Positions 23,074 to 29,491 of a stretch of DNA of 36,007 nt are shown here, in pieces. The position numbers and the translations under genes were made by a program. The stretch covers positions 465-36,471 of the forward strand of contig DDVW01000048.1 in assembly GCA_002345545.1 (NCBI GenBank), written 5' to 3'. This stretch comes from Stenotrophomonas sp. UBA2302 (GTDB lineage: Bacteria > Pseudomonadota > Gammaproteobacteria > Xanthomonadales > Xanthomonadaceae). Every line of letters starts with the position of its first letter. Within the stretch, counting starts at the first letter, position 1. Under the pieces are notes generated by a model, which was not told the DNA's origin, ran no database searches, and worked only from the letters and a program-made list of their open reading frames with translations.

Positions 23074-23385
23074 TCAGTTGGGGTTGCGGGAGTAACGCTG
23101 TTCGGTTTCTTCCAGGCGCTGTCGATGCCTGGCCATCTCCAGCTCGTGGGCGCGGGCCAGCTGGATCAGCCGTGGGGAAAGGCGCCAGTACTCATCGCGG
23201 CCGGGGATGCGCTCGGCGATACCCTCTTCGGCCAGCACTTCGAGGTCGCGCAGTGCGGTGGAGGGTGTGGTGCGGATCGCATCGGCAATCTGCTTCAGGC
23301 GCAGCCCTTCCATCGTGTGGCCCTGCAGTACGAAGAGCAGGCTCAAGGCGCGGCGCGCGGGCTGCTGGGTGGTGGCTTTGCTCAT
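23074..23385 (-). CDS. Winged-helix (IclR/MarR-like) early regulator
   Basis: A 103-residue protein. A winged helix covers residues about 12-65 (RRALSLLFVLQG, then LRLKQIADAIRTTPSTALRDL and EEGIAERIPG), as in the IclR N-terminal domain, with a charged C-terminal coiled helix and no effector domain. The ATG at 23385 follows GGAGG at seven bases. Lying near the start of the early operon, it could act like Mu Ner as a negative regulator, which is inference. Confidence 0.75.
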   Translation of the reverse strand: MSKATTQQPARRALSLLFVLQGHTMEGLRLKQIADAIRTTPSTALRDLEVLAEEGIAERIPGRDEYWRLSPRLIQLARAHELEMARHRQRLEETEQRYSRNPN

Positions 23386-23387
23386 GG

Positions 23388-23582
23388 TCAAACCTCCAGC
23401 CGTTGGACTGCGATACGCAGGTCGGCAAGGTCGCCAGTGCCGCCACAGCAGCGGCTGGCTTCGGTTACCAGGTTCTCGATGGCGCCTGAGAGCATGGCCA
23501 GCGCATGGGCCTGCGAGCCTTCAGCCGCATCACGGTCGGCGCCGGCGTTTTCCAGCAGCTGGACTGCATCTATCGGCTTCAT
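23388..23582 (-). CDS. 64-residue early phage protein, unknown function
   Basis: Begins at the ATG at 23582, overlapping the upstream stop, and ends three bases before the winged-helix gene. An all-helical chain with a CC pair (SRCCGG) in the middle and a heptad-like end (LADLRIAVQRL). No family recognised. Codon use matches the neighbours. Confidence 0.65.
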   Translation of the reverse strand: MKPIDAVQLLENAGADRDAAEGSQAHALAMLSGAIENLVTEASRCCGGTGDLADLRIAVQRLEV

Positions 23583-23806
23583 GACGCAGCCACCTGCTGT
23601 CCGATCTTCTCGATGCGGGCGGCCTTGACGATCTTGGTACGCATGGCCTTGCCCTTCGGGCCGTTCCACGTCCCCAGCAGTGCGCCTCGGGCATTGGAGA
23701 TGTGGGTGCCGTTGGCGCGGCACCACTCCGTCAGCGAGGTGCCCTGGAGAAGGAAGCCGGCGCGAACCCTCTTGTGAAGATCAAAGCCGGGAGTAGCTGA
23801 ACTCAT
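23579..23806 (-). CDS. BcepMu gp16-like phage-associated protein, first early gene
   Basis: Seventy-five residues starting at 23806 after AAGGA. The core (SLTEWCRANGTHISNARGALLG, then GPKGKAMRTKIVKAA) reads as a small helix-turn-helix and resembles the BcepMu gp16 family of small phage proteins. It is the first gene of the leftward operon, facing the repressor across a 97-base operator region. A Cro- or Ner-like role in turning the early promoter is plausible. The family match is from memory and should be checked by profile search. Confidence 0.6.
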   Translation of the reverse strand: MSSATPGFDLHKRVRAGFLLQGTSLTEWCRANGTHISNARGALLGTWNGPKGKAMRTKIVKAARIEKIGQQVAAS

Positions 23807-23833
23807 GGGGTATCCTTCTGTTATGTATCGGGC

Positions 23834-23854
23834 GTGTAAGTGAAGTTTTTACAC
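23834..23854. promoter_or_regulatory. Operator-like inverted repeat 1 between early operon and repressor
   Basis: GTGTAA (23834-23839) and TTACAC (23849-23854) form a perfect inverted repeat across nine bases. It lies in the AT-richer divergent control region, closer to the early operon. It shares the GTGTAA half with repeat 2 and probably binds the repressor. Confidence 0.65.
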
Positions 23855-23869
23855 CGTCCAAACAACGAT

Positions 23870-23888
23870 AAGTGTAAATAAAACACTT
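23870..23888. promoter_or_regulatory. Operator-like inverted repeat 2 between early operon and repressor
   Basis: AAGTGT (23870-23875) and ACACTT (23883-23888) form an inverted repeat across seven AT bases; a GTGTAA half-site overlaps at 23872-23877. The site is 16 bases upstream of the repressor start and could mediate autoregulation. Confidence 0.6.
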
Positions 23889-23903
23889 TGCAAGGGGTTG
23901 GGT

Positions 23904-24380
23904 GTGGTTTCTTCACTAATTCGCCAGATCATGGAGATCAAGGAGCTCCGGCAGGCCGACCTTGCCGAGGTGCTCGGTGTGTCCATCGATCGGGTGAAGA
24001 GCCTCACCAGCGGGCGGGTGAAGAAGCTCTCGGCTGAGGAGATGCAGGCGCTGGTCTCCAAGCTGCATGTGCAGCCGGCTTTTCTTGTGTCGGGCACTGG
24101 GCCGGTGTTCCAGGACAGTTCGTCGATAGCCTTGGCTGAGCGCCTGCACAACTTGAGCGAAGCCGCGCGGCTGATCGATCCTCTGGACCTGCCGCTGCGC
24201 TACAAGATGTTCGTGCGCGACGTTGTGTCCGGTGCGCTCAGTGGCCAGTCCGAGCAGTTGCACAAGACCATCGACGGGTTCGTCATTGATGAAGTGGCCG
24301 AGCGCTTCGGTTCAGCGGTGTTAGCGTCAGCCGGGGAAAAGCAGCCCGACATCAAACGCAAAGGAGCAGCGAAGAAATGA
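23904..24380 (+). CDS. Phage repressor, XRE-family helix-turn-helix
   Basis: A 158-residue regulator with a Cro/C1-type helix-turn-helix at the N-terminus (LRQADLAEVLGVSIDRVKSL, residues about 15-34), then a helical middle and a Lys-rich end. It lacks a LexA-like protease domain, so induction would not be through RecA cleavage. The start is a GTG at 23904, six bases after AGGGG; a TTG at 23898 is less likely. Divergent from the early operon across two inverted repeats, it has the position of the lysogeny repressor. It overlaps the next gene (ATGA). Confidence 0.8.
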   Translation: MVSSLIRQIMEIKELRQADLAEVLGVSIDRVKSLTSGRVKKLSAEEMQALVSKLHVQPAFLVSGTGPVFQDSSSIALAERLHNLSEAARLIDPLDLPLRYKMFVRDVVSGALSGQSEQLHKTIDGFVIDEVAERFGSAVLASAGEKQPDIKRKGAAKK

Positions 24381-24760
24381 AGCGGATATTGTTTGCCCTG
24401 TTCGCAGTAATCGTTCTGGCTGGCGCCAAGGCCACCATCGGGAGCGACTTCAATGCCGACAACATCACTCAGCTGCAGATCAACCAGACCACGCTCCCAG
24501 AGGCAGTTGCACTGTTGGGGGCACAACCCACCAGCTCGGCGGTGGGCGCGAGTGGCGCTACCGCCTACACCTGGAACTACATCCAGGCCAAGACAAGCCT
24601 GTGGACGGGCAAGAGCAGTTCAACGAATAAGCGCGCGATGCTGGTGTTCAACACCGATGGCACGTTCCAACGCATCCTGCAGCTTGATGGCGTGGTGCTT
24701 CCGCCAGACGAGCATCGACGGTTGATGACCGATCCTGCTGCCGCGCTCGCGCAGAAGTGA
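24377..24760 (+). CDS. Small secreted protein co-transcribed with the repressor
   Basis: A 127-residue protein with a signal peptide (MKRILFALFAVIVLAGAKA). The mature part (TLPEAVALLGAQP, then TAYTWNYIQ and MLVFNTDGTFQRIL) resembles the BamE/SmpA fold of small outer-membrane-associated proteins. Its ATG overlaps the repressor stop and a strong terminator follows, so it should be made in the lysogen. This is the expected place for a lysogenic-conversion gene, for example one altering the envelope or excluding other phages. The fold resemblance is a pattern impression only. Confidence 0.7.
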   Translation: MKRILFALFAVIVLAGAKATIGSDFNADNITQLQINQTTLPEAVALLGAQPTSSAVGASGATAYTWNYIQAKTSLWTGKSSSTNKRAMLVFNTDGTFQRILQLDGVVLPPDEHRRLMTDPAAALAQK

Positions 24761-24788
24761 AAGAAGGCCGCCCCAGGGCGGCCTTCTT
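24761..24788. terminator. Bidirectional terminator between repressor unit and Gp49-like gene
   Basis: A perfect 12-bp stem (24761-24772 with 24777-24788) has a four-base loop, an A-rich left arm and T-rich right arm (CTTCTTGCTTACT). It lies between two converging genes and should work for both. Confidence 0.85.
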
Positions 24789-24790
24789 GC

Positions 24791-25096
24791 TTACTGGCGC
24801 TGCGCGTGCAGGCGCTGCTGCAGGAGATAACCTTCCAGCTCCCACACCTTCTCGCGTGCATTTTTGAAGCTGATCTCTTCGCCGATCTGCACGTTGAAAT
24901 TCTCGGGGCTTACGCAAGCGGATTCGCCGCGTACCGTGTAGCCGTTGATCAGCGTCAGCTCGCACACCATGACCTTGCCGCTGGGAAGCCGGGTGTAAGT
25001 GGCGCTAGCAATCACCTTGTCGATGTCTTCAGGGCGCAGGCGCGGTGCGGTCAGCCCTGCGCCCTGGATCTGCTTTTCGATCTTCTGCTCGCTCAC
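24791..25096 (-). CDS. Phage Gp49-like protein (N4 Gp49 / Sf6 Gp66 family)
   Basis: A 101-residue protein with the family pattern TAPRLRPEDID, VCELTLINGY, RGESACVSPENFN and VWELEGYLL. Function unknown; members occur in many phages of proteobacteria. A GTG at 25096, seven bases after GAGGT, is preferred: it gives the normal family length. The open frame extends to an ATG at 25183, but that ATG has no ribosome site and falls inside the repeated motif at 25173-25192. The gene is leftward, between the repressor unit and the lysis genes. Confidence 0.75.
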   Translation of the reverse strand: MSEQKIEKQIQGAGLTAPRLRPEDIDKVIASATYTRLPSGKVMVCELTLINGYTVRGESACVSPENFNVQIGEEISFKNAREKVWELEGYLLQQRLHAQRQ

Positions 25097-25151
25097 ATTC
25101 TTGACCTCGCTGGTTGATGGATAGGCGCCCGTTGGCACCCGCGCACTCTCT

Positions 25152-25192
25152 CGCGCGCGCGCGAAGAAATCCTGTGAACTCATTCAAATGAC
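25152..25192 (+). promoter_or_regulatory. Candidate activator site upstream of lysis genes (copy 1)
   Basis: A CG-alternating tract (25152-25163) is followed by a 20-base motif at 25173-25192 (TGTGAACTCATTCAAATGAC). Copy 2 at 33047-33066 matches at 18 of 20 positions and also follows a CG tract. The core TGTGAA-4-TTCAAA is an imperfect dyad of 16 bases, the size of a Mor-type site. No good -10 hexamer is evident downstream, so the promoter itself is not proven. Confidence 0.55.
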
Positions 25193-25249
25193 CCGCGCCG
25201 ATGCAGTGCCGAGACTTGGCCTGACGGTGCGCTCGTGGGGGGCGCATCA

Positions 25250-25285
25250 GGCCGGCGGCACGGCCCTCGTCCCGTGCCGCCGGCC
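25250..25285 (+). other. Strong hairpin in the lysis-gene leader
   Basis: A perfect 14-bp stem (25250-25263 with 25272-25285) and an 8-base loop end eight bases before the AGGAG of the endolysin gene. There is no T run, so it is more likely an RNA stability or translation element than a terminator. Confidence 0.7.
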
Positions 25286-25305
25286 ACCTTTCACAGGAGC
25301 TGGTC

Positions 25306-26007
25306 ATGGCATCGCGCGGTATCCGCAACAACAACCCGGGCAACATCGACCGCAGCTCCAGCAACAAGTGGCAAGGCCGTATGGCGCCGGAGAAGATGAC
25401 GGCCGAGCAACGCGCCGAGAAGCGCTTCGAGGTTTTCGCCTCGGCGCAATGGGGCATCCGCGCGATGTGCATCCTGCTGATCAACTACCAGGACCGGCAC
25501 AACTGCCACACCGTTGCGCAGATCATCAACCGCTGGGCACCGCCGTCTGAGAACGACACTGGCGCCTACGTGGCCAAGGTGGCGCGGGCGGTCGGGGTTG
25601 CACCGGGCGAGCGCATCAGCACGCACGACTACGCCGTGCTGCGGCCACTGGTCGAAGCCATCATCCGCCACGAGAACGGCACGCAGCCCTACAGTGCGGA
25701 CGTGATCGAGGAAGGCCTGCGGTTGGCGGGTGTGATCAAGCCGGGCGGCAATGCCCTGGTCGCCACGCCCAAAGCCGCGCAGACCGCCACCGTCACCGCA
25801 CTGACTGCCGGCGGTACCGCCGCGGTGGTCGAAGGCGTCAACCAGCTGCTGCCTGCGCTGCAGTCCTTCAATGCAGTGGCATCGGCCACGGGCGCGCTGC
25901 CGGGCTTCGTGCGCACCGCCGCGACCATCGCCGTGGTGGTCAGCGTTGGCGCCAGCCTGTACGCATGGTGGCGCCTGCGCCGTGCCCGCCGGGCGGTGGC
26001 GCCGTGA
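25306..26007 (+). CDS. Endolysin-like muralytic protein with C-terminal membrane segment
   Basis: A 233-residue protein. The N-terminal domain (GIRNNNPGNIDRS, then RFEVFASAQWGIRA and ISTHDYAVL) matches phage peptidoglycan-degrading proteins of the PRD1 P5-type annotation. There is no signal peptide. Residues about 200-225 form a hydrophobic helix followed by a basic tail (RLRRARRAVAP), so the enzyme appears tethered by its C-terminus in the inner membrane. The ATG at 25306 has AGGAG at six bases. It is the first late gene and overlaps the spanin gene (GTGA). Confidence 0.75.
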   Translation: MASRGIRNNNPGNIDRSSSNKWQGRMAPEKMTAEQRAEKRFEVFASAQWGIRAMCILLINYQDRHNCHTVAQIINRWAPPSENDTGAYVAKVARAVGVAPGERISTHDYAVLRPLVEAIIRHENGTQPYSADVIEEGLRLAGVIKPGGNALVATPKAAQTATVTALTAGGTAAVVEGVNQLLPALQSFNAVASATGALPGFVRTAATIAVVVSVGASLYAWWRLRRARRAVAP

Positions 26008-26435
26008 ACATCACCGGCCAGATCGTTGGCGTGATCCTGGTCATCGCCGGCCTTGTCGGCGGAGGTGCCGTGATCGGCCACGAATCCCGCAACGGCGAAG
26101 TCTCGGACCTTGAAGCCAAGGTCAATGCGCTGGACGCGGAGAAAAATGCAGAAACCTTGCGCGCCAATGGCGAGGCCGAAACGTTGCGCACTCTCAAGGA
26201 AACGCTGCGCCTCGAAAGGGAGCGGCGAAACAAGATCGCACTGGCCGCGGCGGAAGAGCTGGTAGCCCGTGCCGATCGCATCACCCAACTGGCGCTGGCG
26301 GCCCAAAAGCGCCAGCAACGCATCAAAACCGAGGCCTCCAACGATGAAAACTGCGCTGCGCTTACTCGCCTTCCTGTGTGCGCTGCTGTTGCTGACCGCC
26401 TGTGGGGCGACCCAGCAGCCACTGGTCAGGACTGA
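26004..26435 (+). CDS. Rz-like inner-membrane spanin
   Basis: A 143-residue protein starting at a GTG overlapping the endolysin stop. It has an N-terminal membrane anchor (GVILVIAGLVGGGAVIG, residues about 8-24) and a long charged coiled coil (residues about 30-110), the i-spanin pattern. It pairs with the lipoprotein encoded in another frame from 26344 to bridge and fuse the two membranes at lysis. Confidence 0.85.
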   Translation: MNITGQIVGVILVIAGLVGGGAVIGHESRNGEVSDLEAKVNALDAEKNAETLRANGEAETLRTLKETLRLERERRNKIALAAAEELVARADRITQLALAAQKRQQRIKTEASNDENCAALTRLPVCAAVADRLWGDPAATGQD

Positions 26436-26751
26436 GCTGATCGAAGTGCCGGTGGTGGAGTACGCGCCGATCCCGGCCGCGCTGACCACGCCGCTGGTGG
26501 CGCCTGCCGCGCCTCCGCTCAATTGCCGGCTGCCGAATGGCAAGTCCACGCCATGCGTGATGGATGGCTTGCTGCGTGAGGCCGCATGGCAGGCGCTGTT
26601 GGAACGGGCAAACGAGGATCGGGCCACCACTGCAAAGCTCGGCCTCAACGCAACCCTGCAACCGGCGCTCAATCCACGCCGGTTGGAACCCATCCTGTCG
26701 CACCAGGTGAGCCAGCATGGGGCTATGACTGCGACCGGGGTCGAACCATGA
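26344..26751 (+). CDS. Rz1-like outer-membrane lipoprotein spanin
   Basis: A 135-residue lipoprotein that begins inside the Rz-like gene in a different frame (92-base overlap). The signal peptide ends in a lipobox (LLTAC, Cys near residue 20). The mature part is Pro-rich (APIPAALTTPLVAPAAPP), as in Rz1. It is longer than typical Rz1, and its C-terminal half (WQALLERANEDRATTAKL) may be an additional helix. It overlaps the next gene (ATGA). Confidence 0.85.
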   Translation: MKTALRLLAFLCALLLLTACGATQQPLVRTELIEVPVVEYAPIPAALTTPLVAPAAPPLNCRLPNGKSTPCVMDGLLREAAWQALLERANEDRATTAKLGLNATLQPALNPRRLEPILSHQVSQHGAMTATGVEP

Positions 26752-27053
26752 GAGTGGAGTTTGAGCTGTGGCACCTGGTCACGCTGGCGTTGACCCTGAT
26801 CGGGATGTTCACCGGGCTGGGCAAGTTGCTGCTGATGCAATTCGAGCGGCGCATCGATGACCGGCTGGGCAGCTTCACCGAGGACAGCAGGGAGTGGCGC
26901 GAGACCTCGCGCGATCTGTTGATCCTGAAAGCCGAACTCGCCGAGAAGTACGTGCGGCGCGAAGACTACATCCGAGGTCAAACGGTCATCGAAGCCAAGC
27001 TCGATGCCATCAACAGCGAGCTACGACGGTCATATCAGGGGGGCAAAACGTGA
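26748..27053 (+). CDS. Mu gp25-like membrane/coiled-coil protein (DUF2730-like)
   Basis: A 101-residue protein with one membrane segment near the N-terminus (LVTLALTLIGMFTGLGKLLL) and a charged helical remainder (LLILKAELAEKYVRREDY). Position and topology match the DUF2730 proteins that precede the small-terminase region of Mu-like phages. Function unknown. Overlaps both neighbours by four bases. Confidence 0.7.
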   Translation: MRVEFELWHLVTLALTLIGMFTGLGKLLLMQFERRIDDRLGSFTEDSREWRETSRDLLILKAELAEKYVRREDYIRGQTVIEAKLDAINSELRRSYQGGKT

Positions 27054-27358
27054 AAGTGGACATGGAAAAGTTGCGCCGGGAGACGCTGCGTTGGATCACG
27101 CTGCTGGCGCTCAATCACGCGCGGCCGTATGGCGCCTATGAAGAAGTGGTGCTGTCCACTGCCCAGGCGATGTACCCGAACGCAACTGCGCTGGAGATCC
27201 GCCAGACGCTGGCCTACCTGGAAGACCGTCGCCTGGTTGTGCTGCGCAAAGAGCCGTCTGGCCGTTGGTGGGCGGACCTCACCCGGTTGGGTACGGATAT
27301 CGTCGAATACACCGTCGACTGCGAGCCCGGCATCGCTCGTCCTGCAAAGTACTGGTGA
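27050..27358 (+). CDS. Mu gp26-like winged-helix protein
   Basis: A 102-residue protein that starts at a GTG overlapping the previous stop. A winged-helix pattern (LRWITLLALNHARPYGAYEEVV, LEIRQTLAYLEDRRLVVL split by a turn, then WWADLTRLGTDIVEY) matches gp26 of Mu-like phages. It may take part in packaging-site recognition, but the role is not established. Confidence 0.75.
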   Translation: MKVDMEKLRRETLRWITLLALNHARPYGAYEEVVLSTAQAMYPNATALEIRQTLAYLEDRRLVVLRKEPSGRWWADLTRLGTDIVEYTVDCEPGIARPAKYW

Positions 27359-27362
27359 CGCC

Positions 27363-27905
27363 ATGCCTCCGCCGAGCAAGATCGACCAACTGCCCGAAGA
27401 CGTGCGCGCCGAGCTGGAAAGCCGGCTCGTCGCCAATGGCTTTGCCGGTTACGTGCAGCTGTCCGAATGGCTGGCCGAGCAAGGCTATGAGATCGGCAAG
27501 AGCGCCATCGGTGAGCGTGGCAAGCAGCTCAAGCGCAAGCTGGCCACGATCACGGCCAGCACCGAAGCCGCGCGCCTGATCGCCCGTGCGGCGCCCGACG
27601 ATGCCGACGAGCGCAGCGGCGCGATCATCAGCCTGATCCAGACCGAGATCTTCGAGAGCCTGCTGTCGCTGGAAGAAGCGACCGAAGAAGACGATCCTGC
27701 CAAGCGCGTGGAGATCCTGGGCAAGGCCGCCAAGAACATCGCCACGCTGACCCGTGCCAGCGTGGCGAGGAACAAATGGAACATGGAAGTCCGCGCCAAG
27801 GTGGAGGCCGCCGCTGCCGCGGTTGACCAGATCGTCAACAACGGCGGGCTCACCGCCGAAGCCGCAGCCACCCTACGCGCCAAGATTCTGGGCATCGCGG
27901 CATGA
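27363..27905 (+). CDS. DUF3486 protein (Mu gp27-like, probable small terminase)
   Basis: A 180-residue DUF3486 protein. PPSKIDQLPEDVRAELESRL at the N-terminus and a helix-turn-helix-like GYVQLSEWLAEQGYEI with AIGERGKQLK are the family signature, followed by a long helical part. In Mu-like phages it precedes the large terminase and is thought to be the small, DNA-recognising subunit. Its stop overlaps the terminase start. Confidence 0.87.
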   Translation: MPPPSKIDQLPEDVRAELESRLVANGFAGYVQLSEWLAEQGYEIGKSAIGERGKQLKRKLATITASTEAARLIARAAPDDADERSGAIISLIQTEIFESLLSLEEATEEDDPAKRVEILGKAAKNIATLTRASVARNKWNMEVRAKVEAAAAAVDQIVNNGGLTAEAAATLRAKILGIAA

Positions 27906-29491
27906 CCGACCAGGCGCGCACGCTGGTACCCAATACCGCCAGCACCGACGTGCCGGCAGTGTTGCTGCCGTACCAGCAGCGGTGGATATCCGACCCGTCG
28001 CCGCTCAAGGTCTGCGAGAAGGGCCGCCGCACCGGCCTCACCTGGGCCGAAGCGGCTGACGACGTGCTGATCGCCGCCAGCTCCAAGGCGGCCGGTGGCC
28101 AGAACGTGTACTACCTGGGCACCGACAAGGAAATGACCGAGGAGTTCATCGGTGCCTGTGCCATGTGGGCCAAGGCGTTCAACCACGCCGCCAGCGCGAT
28201 GGAGGAAGGCCTGTGGGATGAGGACGAAGAAGACAAGCACATCAAGACTTTTACGATCCGGTTCCCTGCCAGCGGCCACAAGATCACCGCGCTGGCCAGC
28301 CGGCCGCGCAAGCTGCGTGGTCGCCAGGGCGTTCTGGTCGGGGATGAGTCCGCGTTCGTGGATGACCTGGGCGAGCTGATCAAGGCGGCGATCGCCTTCC
28401 TGATCTGGGGCGGAAAGGTGCGGCTGATCTCCACCCATGACGGCGCCGACAACCAGTTCAACGAGATCATCCAGGAGATCCGCGGCGGCAAGCGCGCCGG
28501 CACCGTCCACAAGGTCACCTTCATGGAGGCCGTGAAGGAAGGGCTCTACCGGCGCATCTGCCTGAGGCTGGGTCGCGAGTGGTCTGCTGAAGCCGAGCAG
28601 GAGTTCGTCAACGGCATCTACAAGACCTACGGTGAGGATGCCGAGGAAGAGCTGGACTGCGTGCCGAAGAACGGCGGCGGCGCCTACCTGTCGCGCGCCC
28701 TGATCGAATCACGCATGGATGCCGACACGCCGGTGCTGGAGCTGTCCCTGCCGGAAGGCTTCGAGATGTACGCCGAGCGGTTGCGTGTGGCCGAGGTCAA
28801 CGCATGGCTGATCGAGCACGTGCAGCCCCATCTGGACCGCCTGAGCGGCAACGCCGGTGGGATTCGGGGCATGGTTTACGGGTGGGACTTTGCCCGCCAC
28901 GTCGACCTGTCGATCATGACCCCGTTGGTCGAAGACAAGACGCTCAACCGCCGTGTTCCGTTCGTGCTGGAGCTGCGCAAGGTTCCGTTCGAGCAGCAGA
29001 AGCAGATCCTGTTCTATGTCGGCGACCGCCTGCCGCGGCTACGGGCCGGCGCGCACGACTCCACCGGCAACGGCATGTACCTGGGCGAGGTGGCAGCACA
29101 GCGCTACGGATCCCGGATTCACCAGGTGGCAATGACTGAGGGCGTCTACGCCGAGCACATGCCGAAGATGAAGGCCGACCTGCAGGACGGCACCCTGAGC
29201 GGGTTGCCGCGCAGTTCGGACTGGCTGGATGACCTGCGCGCAGTCCAGAACATCAAGGGCGTGCCGAAGATCCCGGCATTGCGCACCAACAGCAGGAGCG
29301 GCGGAAAGCGCCACGGCGACGGTGCGGTGTCGCTGATGCTGGCCAACAGCGTCGCGCGCACCGAGTACGCACCTATCGAGTTTCAGTCCGCCGGTGCCCG
29401 CCCCAGCATGGGCGAGGCCATTGGCCGCGGCTTTGGTGATGACGGCTTCGGCACGGTCCCTGGCGGCAATGATTTTGGAGGTTATGTATGA
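27902..29491 (+). CDS. Large terminase subunit (Mu gp28-like)
   Basis: A 529-residue packaging motor. The ATPase half has a Walker-A-like CEKGRRTGLTW (residues about 38-48) and Walker B VLVGDESAF with the catalytic Glu. The nuclease half contains GWDFARHVD, the first acidic ligand of the RNase-H-like fold. Walker A lacks the standard GKS/T, as is common for Mu gp28. It overlaps the portal gene by four bases. Confidence 0.92.
   Translation: MTDQARTLVPNTASTDVPAVLLPYQQRWISDPSPLKVCEKGRRTGLTWAEAADDVLIAASSKAAGGQNVYYLGTDKEMTEEFIGACAMWAKAFNHAASAMEEGLWDEDEEDKHIKTFTIRFPASGHKITALASRPRKLRGRQGVLVGDESAFVDDLGELIKAAIAFLIWGGKVRLISTHDGADNQFNEIIQEIRGGKRAGTVHKVTFMEAVKEGLYRRICLRLGREWSAEAEQEFVNGIYKTYGEDAEEELDCVPKNGGGAYLSRALIESRMDADTPVLELSLPEGFEMYAERLRVAEVNAWLIEHVQPHLDRLSGNAGGIRGMVYGWDFARHVDLSIMTPLVEDKTLNRRVPFVLELRKVPFEQQKQILFYVGDRLPRLRAGAHDSTGNGMYLGEVAAQRYGSRIHQVAMTEGVYAEHMPKMKADLQDGTLSGLPRSSDWLDDLRAVQNIKGVPKIPALRTNSRSGGKRHGDGAVSLMLANSVARTEYAPIEFQSAGARPSMGEAIGRGFGDDGFGTVPGGNDFGGYV

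Noticed and set aside
25188..25550. A 120-codon + strand frame starting inside the candidate activator motif
   Set aside because: It runs through the leader hairpin and into the endolysin in another frame; no ribosome site or sensible composition.
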